From positions 1-64,000 of the forward strand of contig CAJMNK010000002.1 of NCBI GenBank assembly GCA_905214905.1: DNA of 64,000 bases, given 5' to 3'. Below the pieces are notes generated by a model. That model had not been told where the DNA came from. It saw nothing but the letters and a program-made list of their open reading frames with translations, and did not search any database. The translations under genes and the position numbers were made by a program. Each line of letters begins with the position of its first letter. The first letter of the stretch is position 1. The DNA comes from an uncultured bacterium. GTDB taxonomy: Bacteria; Actinomycetota; Coriobacteriia; Coriobacteriales; Coriobacteriaceae. Of the stretch, positions 24,984 through 33,865 are shown piece after piece.

Positions 24984-25797
24984 CTGGCTTGCGGTCGAGC
25001 AGCGTTACGAGCCCGCGGGGGCTCGGCATCGTGTGATGCAAAAGAACGTCCTGCACCTGGCGAGCCTGCTTGAGCGGGTTCGCCTGGGTGGAGGCGCGCA
25101 CGAGGGCGGGTCGATGGTCGACCGCGCCCTTTCTTGCGTTTCGGCTCCGGTGCGCCTGGTGGGGATGTTCGTCTGCGTCCTGTGCGTGTGTCTGACGCAG
25201 AGCCCGCTGTACCTGATGCTGATGGCGGCTATCGCGCTGGTGTTGGTCGCGGTGCGCCCCGCTCGCGGGCTGCGTGCGACCTTTGTACCGGCGCTCGGCG
25301 CCACGGGGCTTGCGGTGGTTCTGGCACTGCCTGCCCTGCTGCTGGGCGCGTCTGCCGCGGGCGCCATGCTCAAGATCGCGCTCAAGACGTTCATTAATGT
25401 GTCGCTGGTGCTGGGTGTTTCGTGGACGCTTACCTGGAGCCGCATGTCGGCGGCGCTCAAAATGCTGCACCTGCCCGACGAGGTCATCTTTACGTTTGAT
25501 ATGGCGCTCAAGCATATTGAGGTGCTGGGACGCACAGCGCACGATCTGTGCGAATCGGTCATGCTGCGTAGCGTCGGTTCCGCGCCTGCGGGTTTTTCGC
25601 GCACCGACTCGCTGGCGGGTATCATGGGCATGACGTTTATCAAGGCGATGGAATGCAGCCGCGCGATGGACGAGGCCATGCTGTGCCGCGGCTTCGCCGG
25701 CGTGTATCCGGCGCCTGCACTGAGCGGCTTTGGCTGGCGCGATGCGGTTTATGCGGCCGTTGTGGCGTTGTTCGCCGTGTTGTGCGCGGTGTTGTAG
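24961..25797 (+). CDS. nikQ: ECF transporter transmembrane (T) component, CbiQ/NikQ type
   Basis: A 278-residue membrane protein linking the metal-binding subunit to the ATPase. It has four to six hydrophobic segments between residues 50 and 278 and the two alanine/arginine motifs of the family, here in the region of SRMSAALKMLHLPDEV and ECSRAMDEAMLCRGF (the latter corresponding to the A-R-G coupling motif). I start at the ATG at 24961, 7 nt after AAGGAAAG; a GTG at 24955 is also in frame. It overlaps nikM and is followed after 44 bp by the ATPase gene. Confidence 0.87.
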   Translation: MAIAELPSWLAVEQRYEPAGARHRVMQKNVLHLASLLERVRLGGGAHEGGSMVDRALSCVSAPVRLVGMFVCVLCVCLTQSPLYLMLMAAIALVLVAVRPARGLRATFVPALGATGLAVVLALPALLLGASAAGAMLKIALKTFINVSLVLGVSWTLTWSRMSAALKMLHLPDEVIFTFDMALKHIEVLGRTAHDLCESVMLRSVGSAPAGFSRTDSLAGIMGMTFIKAMECSRAMDEAMLCRGFAGVYPAPALSGFGWRDAVYAAVVALFAVLCAVL

Positions 25798-25841
25798 TGC
25801 GGACGGTCGAACCGTCGATGTGAGTAGGGAAGGGCAACGTT

Positions 25842-26612
25842 TTGGCAAACGATACGAATAACGCGATGGTTGCGAGCGGTGCTGCCGGCGTTGAGACCAC
25901 GCCGCTCATCGAGTTTCGCGACGTGGCGTTTTCCTATGCGGGCCATACGGTGGTCGACGGCGTTTCGCTGCAGGTGAACCGTGGGGAGCTCGTTGCCCTG
26001 CTAGGTCCCAACGGCTGCGGCAAGACGACAATCATGCGTCTTATTAACGGCCTTGAGCTTGCGGACGCGGGTGCGTACCTGTTCGACGGGCATACGGTCG
26101 ATTCGGCATATCTCAAGGATTCCGCGACGGCCCAGCGGTTCCATCAGCGCGTGGGCTTTGTGTTCCAAAACGCCGATGCGCAGCTCTTTTGCGCTACGGT
26201 GGGCGAGGAAGTCGCGTTTGGCCCGGCTCAAATGGGGCTGCCGACAGACGAGCTCGAGCGCCGCGTCCGCGATGCCATGAAGCTGTTCCAGGTTGCCGAT
26301 CTGGTCGATGCCTCGCCCTATCAGCTCTCGGGCGGGCAAAAGAAGCGCGTTGCGCTGGCTGCGGTGGTGTCGATGAACCCGGATATCCTGGTTCTCGACG
26401 AGCCTACCAATGGGCTCGACGAGGATTCATGCGACATCGTGGTTAACTTCTTGCTGGCTTACGTCGCGGCGGGCAAGACGGTCTTGATGAGCACACATCA
26501 CCAGGATTTGGTGCGACGCCTGGGTGCCCGTGCAATCTATATCGATCGATATCACCATGTGGTCGAGGCGCCTTCGCCGTCGTATGGGACCGAAAGCGGT
26601 GCTACGGACTAG
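25842..26612 (+). CDS. nikO: ECF transporter ATPase, CbiO/NikO type
   Basis: A 256-residue ABC ATPase with Walker A GPNGCGKTT (about 49-57), Q-loop FQNADAQLF (typical of ECF ATPases), signature LSGGQKKRVA (about 165) and Walker B ILVLDEPTNGLD followed by the switch histidine in STHHQD. The start is a TTG at 25842, 8 nt after GGGAAGGG; an ATG eight codons later is an alternative. With the two preceding genes it makes a complete Ni/Co importer using one ATPase as a homodimer. The operon ends here; no terminator of obvious strength is seen before the next gene. Confidence 0.92.
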   Translation: MANDTNNAMVASGAAGVETTPLIEFRDVAFSYAGHTVVDGVSLQVNRGELVALLGPNGCGKTTIMRLINGLELADAGAYLFDGHTVDSAYLKDSATAQRFHQRVGFVFQNADAQLFCATVGEEVAFGPAQMGLPTDELERRVRDAMKLFQVADLVDASPYQLSGGQKKRVALAAVVSMNPDILVLDEPTNGLDEDSCDIVVNFLLAYVAAGKTVLMSTHHQDLVRRLGARAIYIDRYHHVVEAPSPSYGTESGATD

Positions 26613-26691
26613 TTGCTGCGTAGAGCGTGCGTAGCCGCCCGCGCGGCTTTGCCGTGATGGTATAGTTATCCAGGTTTTTATGGGGGTGGCT

Positions 26692-27540
26692 ATGCCAAGC
26701 TGGAACATTCATATCGCTCAGACGGAGCGTTTGCTGGAGCGCACCGGTGCGCTTGCCAATAGCGTGCGCGACCGCAATGCCTTTTTGTTTGGCTGCGTGG
26801 TTCCGGATATCTTCGTGGGCTATATGGTCCCTGGCATCGCCGATCCCATCCCGTACCGCATTACGCACTTTGCAAAGCCCGAGCCTATCCCTAAGCCGCG
26901 CGAGCACGAGTTCTGGGATACCTATGTGGCGCCGCTGCTCAAAGGGGCGCCTGTTGGTACGCCGGCTGCCGCGACCTCGATCGCCGAGGAGCGCGAGCGA
27001 CTCAATCGGGTGCATTATCCCCAGCGCTACAAGGATGCCGAGCCGGTTGCCGGTCCCAGCGCCTGTGAGTTCTCGCTTGCGTCCGAAGATGTGGCGCAGT
27101 CACTGCTCGATTTAACGCTGGGCGTCTGGTCGCATCTGGTGGCCGACACGGTATGGAACACGCGTGTGAACCAGTATCTGGAAGCACACGGCGGCAAGCC
27201 GTGCGAGGAGTTCCGCATTAAAAAGCAAGGCGACTTTGACTGGTTTGGCAAGACGCTGGGCATTGTTTCCATCCCGCGTGCGACCGATCGCCTGTATACC
27301 GCTGCGACGCGTTTTGGGCAGTATCCCATCCATAAGGAGTATGTGCTCAAGACCATCGGCGTCATGCACGAGATTGTACGCGAAAACCCCGGCGAGCCCG
27401 ATCATCCGCCGTATCGCCTGCTAACTGAGGAGTTTTTCGATGCAACGTTTACCGAGGTCATCGAGCTGACCGAGGTGGGCTTTGCGACTCGCGTTGCCTC
27501 TTCTGACGTTCCCGCAGTCCCCCTGATCGCTAGCTGCTAG
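26692..27540 (+). CDS. Zinc-dependent phospholipase C-like protein
   Basis: A 282-residue protein of the Zn_dep_PLPC family. The N-terminus PSWNIHIAQTERLLE and the FLFGCVVPDIFVGY element reproduce the usual pattern of a metal histidine followed by a GxxxPD motif; a further histidine/aspartate pair occurs in VWSHLVADTVWNTRVNQ near residue 145. No signal peptide is present, so it is probably cytoplasmic and may not be a secreted lipase. I start at ATG 26692 because the conserved part begins immediately; the in-frame ATG at 26680 is an alternative. Its stop codon overlaps the stop of the converging gene (shared CTAG). Confidence 0.8.
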   Translation: MPSWNIHIAQTERLLERTGALANSVRDRNAFLFGCVVPDIFVGYMVPGIADPIPYRITHFAKPEPIPKPREHEFWDTYVAPLLKGAPVGTPAAATSIAEERERLNRVHYPQRYKDAEPVAGPSACEFSLASEDVAQSLLDLTLGVWSHLVADTVWNTRVNQYLEAHGGKPCEEFRIKKQGDFDWFGKTLGIVSIPRATDRLYTAATRFGQYPIHKEYVLKTIGVMHEIVRENPGEPDHPPYRLLTEEFFDATFTEVIELTEVGFATRVASSDVPAVPLIASC

Positions 27541-28610
27541 CCGGCCGGCTTGACGGCGAACAGCTCATCCCAATCGACCAATAGCTCCCGCCGCAGGGCA
27601 TCTTCGGTGGTGCGTTCCTGATCGGTCTTTGGGATGTAGGGGAGCCCTGCCTTTTTATGGATGAGTTCGGCGATGTTGTTAAAGCTCTTCGTGTCTTTGA
27701 TTTGCTCATAGGTTATCTGGATAACGTCATAGCCCATGCTTGTGAGGGCGGTGGTGCGCTCGGCATCGGAGAGACTTGCGGCTTCGCCATCGTGGGCGGA
27801 GCGGCCTTGGCATTCCAGGATGACGCCCATGCTGTCGGTGTTGCTCTCGATGAGGATATCGGCGTAGCAGCAGGTTTTGTCATACAGTGAGCGCGCGGCG
27901 TCGCTGAGTGGGATGCGCACGTTGTTTGCGATGTTGATACCCATGCCGCCCTCGTTGCGGGGGAGCGAGACAAGTATGGAGGTCTGTACTTCGAAGGGCG
28001 AGGCGGTCTGCCCCGTCATGTGCTCGGCCGCCCAGCGCAGTTGTTTAACGCCGCGCAGGCCTGCAGCCTGCTTGGCGAACGCGGCGATATCCGCCGCGCT
28101 GAGGAGCGGCGGGCGCTTCCACAAATTGGTGTCATTGCCCTTGGTGTCGACAACACGCTCCCAACCGCAGTTGGGTGGAATGAGCTTAAGCGAAATGGCT
28201 TCATCGAGTTGTTGTTGCGTTCGCTCGCAGGGCTTAAACACTGCAAAGGAGCCGCACATCTCGTGGCAAGCCATGAGTAACTGGTTGCGTGAGACCTGCG
28301 TAGCAAGGCTGAGCAGCGTAAACTCGGGCGACGTGACATCAAATCCATGTTCAGTTTGCCTAAACGACCCGGGAGGCGGCTCTTGGGTCAGGAGGTGCGA
28401 TTTAAACAGGCTTCGCGACCCGGATTGTGCTCGAGTGAATACAAGCCTGTGAAGCGGTGCATGAAGCAGGTCTTTTACAACTGCATGACTTCCGAGGCCG
28501 CAACATCTGCGATCCATATTGCCAAGGCTAATGGCGGGGTAAAGCCCTAATACCTGCGGCGGGATACGGTGATAGTAAAAAGCGGATTGACCGCATAGCG
28601 TCAGGTCCAT
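27537..28610 (-). CDS. Hypothetical protein with a PD-(D/E)XK-like C-terminal domain
   Basis: A 357-residue protein I do not recognise as a whole. The start at 28610 has AGGAGG at 6 nt. Residues from about 245 (CCYADILIESN..MGVILECQGRSAH..DAERTTALTSMGYDVIQITYEQI) follow the pattern D-x(n)-E-x-Q/D-G-x(2,3)-H then R..L...GY, as in small DUF559/Vsr-like nuclease folds. The middle part (CHEMCGSFAVFKP) has the look of the helical region found in actinobacterial AbiEi-like proteins, but this is weak. Codon use is less GC-biased than its neighbours, suggesting it was acquired. It converges on the phospholipase-like gene and shares its stop codon bases. Confidence 0.6.
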   Translation of the reverse strand: MDLTLCGQSAFYYHRIPPQVLGLYPAISLGNMDRRCCGLGSHAVVKDLLHAPLHRLVFTRAQSGSRSLFKSHLLTQEPPPGSFRQTEHGFDVTSPEFTLLSLATQVSRNQLLMACHEMCGSFAVFKPCERTQQQLDEAISLKLIPPNCGWERVVDTKGNDTNLWKRPPLLSAADIAAFAKQAAGLRGVKQLRWAAEHMTGQTASPFEVQTSILVSLPRNEGGMGINIANNVRIPLSDAARSLYDKTCCYADILIESNTDSMGVILECQGRSAHDGEAASLSDAERTTALTSMGYDVIQITYEQIKDTKSFNNIAELIHKKAGLPYIPKTDQERTTEDALRRELLVDWDELFAVKPAG

Positions 28611-28661
28611 GATATCCTCCTGGTCGAAATGTGCTTTTGGACCGTGCGATGCCAGCGTCAA

Positions 28662-28789
28662 TTCGGAAGTATGCGGCAAAATCTGAACCCTGTGAGCAGA
28701 CCTGGCTTTTGATGCCAGTTTATCAGGCATTTTGTTGCGAAAAAACGGGGTGTGCTCGGAGGTCTCAGAATTTGCCGCATACTTCCGAA
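28662..28789. repeat. Nested inverted repeat with 25-bp arms
   Basis: Positions 28662-28686 and 28765-28789 are inverted copies with one mismatch. An inner hairpin pairs CTGGC (28702-28706) with GCCAG (28714-28718). The arms are AT-richer than the chromosome. The element lies upstream of the nuclease-like gene and downstream of pyk, which are both on the minus strand. No open frame is present. The rest of the 28611-28965 gap shows nothing I can name. Confidence 0.8.
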
Positions 28790-28965
28790 AACGCGGTCGA
28801 TCTGGCTCTTGCTAAAACGATTTAGCAGCGTCAGGTAAGGTGTGGTTTCGCCATCGGGCGAACACTTTTAGCACTTGGGACTTTATTTTTGGGCCTCGAA
28901 AGGTGGATTTCGCGCTTTTGGTAAAGAAATGGGTGCGTGTTTTGCCGTGTGCCGGCATTGACACA

Positions 28966-29004
28966 GAAAAAGGGCCCGGAAGGCGAAGCCTTCCAGGCCC
29001 TTTG
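28966..29004 (-). terminator. Terminator of pyk
   Basis: A 15-16-bp GC-rich stem (about 28970-28985 with 28988-29002) with a 2-3-nt loop; on the minus strand it is followed by T residues. Confidence 0.88.
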
Positions 29005-29031
29005 CAATGCAAACATGCTTGCAAGTACGAT

Positions 29032-30492
29032 TTAGCGGACCTGAGCGACGTAAGCGACGTTGGTCGAGGAGACCTTGTCCTCGAGCTGGACGCTCATGCG
29101 GGGATCGCCGGCGGTGGCGACGGTCAGATCGCCGGCCTCGACGTAGCCGAGCTCCTTAGCGGTCTCGATCGCCTTGACGATCGTGCCGTTGACGGTGCCC
29201 TGGGTAATCTCGGCCTGATGCGGGATAACGCCCCAGTACATGATCATCTGCTGGACGGCCCACTCGTGGCGGGAGAACGCGCAGATCGGCATGTTGGGAC
29301 GGAAGTGCGAGATCAAGCGAGCGGTACGACCGGTGGTCGTCGGCACGGTGATGCACTTGGCGCCAACGGTGGTGGCCATGTTCACAGCGGACATACCCAC
29401 AACGTTGTTGACGACGCGGGTGCCGTGAGCGTCAGCCGGAACCTCGAGCGGAGCGTGGGCCGGGAGGTACTTCTCGGTCTCGAGAGCGATGCTGGCCTGC
29501 ATCTTGACGGCCTCAACCGGGTACTTACCGGCAGCGGACTCGCCGGACAGCATGACGGCGTCGGTGCCGTCGTAGATGGCGTTAGCAACGTCGGCAACCT
29601 CGGCGCGCGTCGGGCGCGGGTTCTGCTGCATGGAGTCGAGCATCTGCGTAGCGGTGATAACGGGCTTGTAGGCCGCGTTGCACTTGGCGATGATCTCCTT
29701 CTGGATGTGCGGAACAAGCTCGGGCTTGATCTCGATGCCCAGGTCGCCACGGGCGACCATGATGCCGTCGGAAGCCTCGAGGATCTCGTCGAAGTTCTCG
29801 ACGCCCAGGGCACACTCGATCTTCGGGAAGATCGTCACGTGCTCGCCACCGTTCTCGCGGCAAAGCTTGCGGATGCCGCGGACGGACTCGCCGTCACGGA
29901 TGAAGGAAGCGGCGATGTAATCGATGTTCTCGGTCAGGCCAAAGAGGATGTCCTGACGATCGCGCTCGGTGATGGCGGGCAGCGAGATGTTGACGTTGGG
30001 CATGTTGACGCCCTTGCGCTCGCCGATCAGGCCGTCGTTCTTAACGACGCAGGTCATGTCCTGGCCGCTGACGGACTCGACCTCGAGGGCAACCAGGCCG
30101 TCATCGATCAGGATAAGGGAGCCCTTCTCGACCTCGGAGGGCAGAGCCAGGTAGTCGAGGGAGATGTGCTCAGAGGTGCCGTGGAAATCCTCGGACGTGG
30201 GCTGAGCGGTGACGACGATCTTGTCGCCGGTCTTGACGGCAACCTTCTTGCCGTCGACCAGAAGGCCGGTGCGGACCTCGGGGCCCTTGGTGTCGAGCAG
30301 GATGCCGACAGGCAGACCGAGCTCCTTGGAAATACGGCGGACGCGCTCGATGCGACCGTGGTGCTCGTCGTAGGAGCCGTGCGAGAAGTTAAAACGGGCG
30401 ACGTTCATGCCCGCCTTGATCATCTCGCGGATGGTCTCGTCGCTATCGCAGGCGGGACCCATGGTGCATACAATCTTAGTGCGCTTGTACAT
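29032..30492 (-). CDS. pyk: Pyruvate kinase
   Basis: Last step of glycolysis, transferring phosphate from phosphoenolpyruvate to ADP. The 486-residue protein has the expected order: A domain start RTKIVCTMGPA, the substrate-binding NFSHG, the B-domain lid (about 70-165), the catalytic lysine in FPKIE, the Mg-binding ARGDLGIE and the C-terminal regulatory domain. The ATG at 30492 has GGAGG at 6 nt. A -10 TATAAT lies on the minus strand at 30556-30561, but I see no good -35. The end is a strong terminator. It faces away from the P-type ATPase gene, with 440 bp between them. Confidence 0.97.
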   Translation of the reverse strand: MYKRTKIVCTMGPACDSDETIREMIKAGMNVARFNFSHGSYDEHHGRIERVRRISKELGLPVGILLDTKGPEVRTGLLVDGKKVAVKTGDKIVVTAQPTSEDFHGTSEHISLDYLALPSEVEKGSLILIDDGLVALEVESVSGQDMTCVVKNDGLIGERKGVNMPNVNISLPAITERDRQDILFGLTENIDYIAASFIRDGESVRGIRKLCRENGGEHVTIFPKIECALGVENFDEILEASDGIMVARGDLGIEIKPELVPHIQKEIIAKCNAAYKPVITATQMLDSMQQNPRPTRAEVADVANAIYDGTDAVMLSGESAAGKYPVEAVKMQASIALETEKYLPAHAPLEVPADAHGTRVVNNVVGMSAVNMATTVGAKCITVPTTTGRTARLISHFRPNMPICAFSRHEWAVQQMIMYWGVIPHQAEITQGTVNGTIVKAIETAKELGYVEAGDLTVATAGDPRMSVQLEDKVSSTNVAYVAQVR

Positions 30493-30786
30493 TCAGACCT
30501 CCATCTGACATCGTCTTGCGCTGATAGATAAACCATAAGAAATAAAACCGAGATGATTATAACGAAATGCCGACCGAATACCCCAAAAAATCGACCGTAT
30601 GCCGAAATGGAAGTTCATTTTTTGCGGGAAAAACGGTATATGAAAAATCTTTACCAACCACTCCAACCGCTGCTATCTGGGCGATATGTCAGTTTGGCGA
30701 TGTGCCGAAGAAAAAACGTTTTACCAATGTTGAGCATCACACGGTCTGCACCGTTGCGTGCGGACCATATTTCCAAACCGATTGTT

Positions 30787-30934
30787 TTGGCTAGACGCGT
30801 CGCTTTGGGGTACCATAGCCCCACTATCAACTGCCGCTCAGCACGGCAGCCTTGATGAGCCCTTGCCCTTCTCCTGGGAATTATGATCGGGCATCAATCT
30901 GCTGAGTGGCCCGAATCCCAGGAGGGGACTCTAT
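30787..30934 (+). promoter_or_regulatory. Promoter and structured 5' leader of the P-type ATPase gene
   Basis: A -35 TTGGCT (30787-30792) and -10 TACCAT (30811-30816) 18 bp apart would start RNA near 30823. The leader can form hairpin A (ATCAACTGCCG 30826-30836 with CGGCAG..TTGAT 30844-30856) and hairpin B, whose arms CTCCTGGGA (30871-30879) and TCCCAGGAG (30917-30925) bury the ribosome site AGGAGGGG. The loop of A, CTCAGCA (30837-30843), is perfectly complementary to TGCTGAG (30900-30906) within B, and TTGAT/GCCC of A can instead pair with GGGCATCAA (30889-30897). Mutually exclusive folds around a hidden ribosome site suggest a translational riboswitch or other cis-regulator. I could not match it to a known class. 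Confidence 0.6.
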
Positions 30935-33616
30935 ATGCAAAAGGAATACCTGTCCGCCGCGGCGGAGGTGCTCAGCGACCAAGGTGTCGATGAGAACCTC
31001 GGCCTGAGCAACGACGAGGCGTCTTCGCGCCTCGCCAAGACAGGCCCTAACAAGCTCGAGGAAGCTGAGAAGACGCCGCTGTGGAAGCGTTTCTTTGAAC
31101 AGATGGCTGACCCTATGGTCATCATGCTGATCGTTGCCGCCGTCATCAGTGCGCTCACGGGCATGGTCAAGGGCGAGCCCGACTTTGCCGATGTTGCCAT
31201 CATCATGTTCGTCGTTATCGTCAACTCGGTGCTGGGCGTGGTCCAGGAAGCCAAGAGCGAGGAGGCCCTCGAGGCCCTGCAGGAGATGAGTGCGGCGCAG
31301 TCCAAGGTGCTACGCGACGGCAAGCTCGTGCACCTGCCGAGCGCCGAGCTCGTGCCCGGTGACGTGATCATGCTCGAGGCGGGCGACTCCGTCCCGGCCG
31401 ACTGCCGCGTGCTCGAGAGCGCCACGATGAAGATCGAGGAGGCCGCCCTTACCGGCGAGTCCGTGCCCGTCGAGAAGCATGCCAACGTGATCGAGCTCGC
31501 CGCCGGTACCGACGACGTGCCGCTCGGCGACCGCAAGAACATGTGCTACATGGGTTCCACCGTGGTATACGGCCGCGGCCGCGCCGTCGTGGTCGGCACC
31601 GGCATGAACACCGAGATGGGTAAGATCGCCGGCGCCCTGGCCGAGGCCAAGGAAGAGCTCACGCCGCTGCAGGTGAAGCTTGCCGAGCTCAGCCGCATCC
31701 TCACCATCATGGTTATCGTCATTTGCGTCGTCATTTTTGGCGTCGACATCATCCGCCACGGCGTGGGCAACGTTCTCACCGATCCGACCGCGCTGCTCGA
31801 CACCTTTATGGTCGCTGTCTCGCTTGCCGTCGCCGCCATCCCCGAGGGCCTGGTTGCCGTCGTGACTATCGTGCTTTCGCTCGGCGTGACCAAAATGGCC
31901 AAGCGCCAAGCGATTATCCGTAAGCTTTCCGCCGTCGAGACCCTTGGCTGCACACAGACCATCTGCTCCGACAAGACCGGTACCCTCACCCAGAACAAGA
32001 TGACCGTCGTCAAGCACGAGCTCGCTGCGCCTAAGGAGAAGTTCCTGGCAGGTATGGCGCTGTGCTCCGATGCTCAGTGGGACGAGGAGCTGGGCGAGGC
32101 CGTGGGCGAGCCGACCGAGTGCGCGCTCGTCAACGATGCCGGCAAGGCTGGTCTTACTGGCCTGACCGCCGAGCACCCGCGTGTGGGCGAGGCCCCGTTC
32201 GACTCCGGCCGCAAGATGATGTCCGTGGTCGTCGAGACCCTTGACGGCGAGTACGAGCAGTACACCAAGGGCGCGCCCGACGTGGTGATCGGCCTGTGTA
32301 CCCATATCTACGAGGGCGATAAGGTTGTCCCCCTGACCGAGGGGCGTCGTGCCGAGCTCGTGGCCGCCAACAAGGCCATGGCCGACGAGGCCCTGCGCGT
32401 GCTGGCGCTGGCAAGCCGCACCTACACCGAGGTCCCGGCCGACTGCAGCCCCGCCGCGCTCGAGCACGACCTGGTCTTCTGCGGCCTGTCCGGCATGATT
32501 GACCCGGTCCGCCCCGAGGTCGCCGACGCCATCCGCGAGGCGCACGACGCCGGTATCCGCACCGTCATGATCACGGGCGACCACATCGACACCGCCGTGG
32601 CCATCGCCAAGCAGCTGGGCATCGTCGCCGATCGCAGCCAGGCCATCACCGGTGCCGACCTCGATCGCATGAGCGACGAGGAGCTCGACGCGCACATCGA
32701 GGATTACGGCGTGTACGCCCGCGTCCAGCCCGAGCACAAGACCCGCATCGTCGAGGCTTGGAAGTCGCGCGACCAGATCGTGGCCATGACGGGCGACGGC
32801 GTCAACGACGCTCCGTCCATCAAGCGCGCCGACATCGGCGTGGGCATGGGCATCACCGGTACCGATGTCACCAAGAACGTCGCCGACATGGTACTTGCCG
32901 ATGACAACTTCGCTACCATCATCGGCGCCTGCGAAGAGGGTCGTCGCATCTACGACAACATCCGCAAGGTCATCCAGTTCCTGCTTTCGGCCAACCTTGC
33001 CGAGGTGTTCTCGGTGTTTATCGCCACGCTCATCGGCTTTACCATCTTCCAGCCGGTGCAGCTGCTGTGGGTGAACCTGGTCACTGACTGCTTCCCCGCG
33101 CTCGCGCTGGGCATGGAGGATGCCGAGGGCGACATCATGAAGCGTAAGCCACGCAACGCCAAGGACGGTGTCTTTGCCGGACATATGGGTCTGGACTGCG
33201 TGGTCCAGGGCCTAATCATCACCGCGCTGGTGCTGGCGAGCTTCTTTGTGGGCGTGTACTTTGACATGGGCTACATCCACATCGCCGATATGATCGCCGG
33301 CAATGCCGACGAGGAAGGCGTGATGATGGCGTTCATCACGCTCAACATGGTCGAAATTTTCCACTGCTTCAATATGCGCAGCCGTCGTGCGTCGCTGTTC
33401 ACCATGAAGAAGCAAAACAAGTGGCTGTGGGCTTCCGCCGCGCTGGCGCTGGTGCTGACGGTGATCGTAACCGTGCAGCCGACGCTTGCCGAGATGTTCT
33501 TTGGCCCCGTGACGCTTGAGCTCAAGGGCGTTGTTGCTGCCCTGGGCCTGGCCTTCCTGATCATCCCGCTGATGGAGATCTACAAGGCGATCATGCGCGC
33601 GGTGGAGAAAGAGTAA
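30935..33616 (+). CDS. Cation-transporting P-type ATPase (P2A, Ca2+-type)
   Basis: An 893-residue membrane pump. In order: N-terminal cation ATPase domain, helices M1-M2 (about 60-105), actuator domain with TGES (ALTGESVPVEK, about 170), M3-M4 with the ion-binding VAAIPEGL (about 303), phosphorylation site DKTGTLT (about residue 347), nucleotide-binding domain with KGAPD, hinge TGDGVNDAP (about 618), and the final six helices including LLWVNLVTDCFPALALGMED. PEGL in M4 and NLVTD in M6 mark the calcium/SERCA-like branch. Manganese or other divalent ions are possible. It has its own promoter and a structured leader, and is followed by a palindrome and a terminator. Confidence 0.94.
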   Translation: MQKEYLSAAAEVLSDQGVDENLGLSNDEASSRLAKTGPNKLEEAEKTPLWKRFFEQMADPMVIMLIVAAVISALTGMVKGEPDFADVAIIMFVVIVNSVLGVVQEAKSEEALEALQEMSAAQSKVLRDGKLVHLPSAELVPGDVIMLEAGDSVPADCRVLESATMKIEEAALTGESVPVEKHANVIELAAGTDDVPLGDRKNMCYMGSTVVYGRGRAVVVGTGMNTEMGKIAGALAEAKEELTPLQVKLAELSRILTIMVIVICVVIFGVDIIRHGVGNVLTDPTALLDTFMVAVSLAVAAIPEGLVAVVTIVLSLGVTKMAKRQAIIRKLSAVETLGCTQTICSDKTGTLTQNKMTVVKHELAAPKEKFLAGMALCSDAQWDEELGEAVGEPTECALVNDAGKAGLTGLTAEHPRVGEAPFDSGRKMMSVVVETLDGEYEQYTKGAPDVVIGLCTHIYEGDKVVPLTEGRRAELVAANKAMADEALRVLALASRTYTEVPADCSPAALEHDLVFCGLSGMIDPVRPEVADAIREAHDAGIRTVMITGDHIDTAVAIAKQLGIVADRSQAITGADLDRMSDEELDAHIEDYGVYARVQPEHKTRIVEAWKSRDQIVAMTGDGVNDAPSIKRADIGVGMGITGTDVTKNVADMVLADDNFATIIGACEEGRRIYDNIRKVIQFLLSANLAEVFSVFIATLIGFTIFQPVQLLWVNLVTDCFPALALGMEDAEGDIMKRKPRNAKDGVFAGHMGLDCVVQGLIITALVLASFFVGVYFDMGYIHIADMIAGNADEEGVMMAFITLNMVEIFHCFNMRSRRASLFTMKKQNKWLWASAALALVLTVIVTVQPTLAEMFFGPVTLELKGVVAALGLAFLIIPLMEIYKAIMRAVEKE

Positions 33617-33627
33617 CGTACCTGTCC

Positions 33628-33722
33628 GGGCCCGCCCGCCTGCGGGGTTTCCACGGGTACGTCCTCGCCGCGTTGCGGCTGCGGGATGTGCCCTTTGGAA
33701 ACCCCTCTCGGCGGGCGGGCCC
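33628..33722. repeat. Nested inverted repeat after the P-type ATPase gene
   Basis: Arms 33628-33653 and 33696-33722 pair over about 22 bp with a small internal bulge; an inner hairpin pairs GCCGC (33667-33671) with GCGGC (33675-33679). There is no T-tract; the true terminator is a separate hairpin at 33782-33817. Confidence 0.8.
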
Positions 33723-33781
33723 TGCGGTGACGTTGCTGACTTTTCTCCCGTGTGGATGATAAAGGCTGAGGGAAAGTGTGT

Positions 33782-33817
33782 GAGTCGGTCGAGCATTTGC
33801 TCGGCCGACTCTTTTTT
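33782..33817 (+). terminator. Terminator of the P-type ATPase gene
   Basis: A 13-bp stem, GAGTCGG... (33782-33794) with ...CCGACTC (33799-33811), loop ATTT, then six T residues. Confidence 0.9.
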
Positions 33818-33865
33818 GTGGGAAAATACCTGCTCAGTTTTGATTTATGGTGCTGGGAGGCGCTT

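Noticed and set aside
30826..30929. A yybP-ykoY manganese riboswitch before the P-type ATPase
   Set aside because: The expected conserved segments of that class are not present; only the location before a cation pump agrees.
31310..33184. A 624-codon frame opposite the P-type ATPase gene
   Set aside because: Antisense shadow of a gene with complete family motifs.
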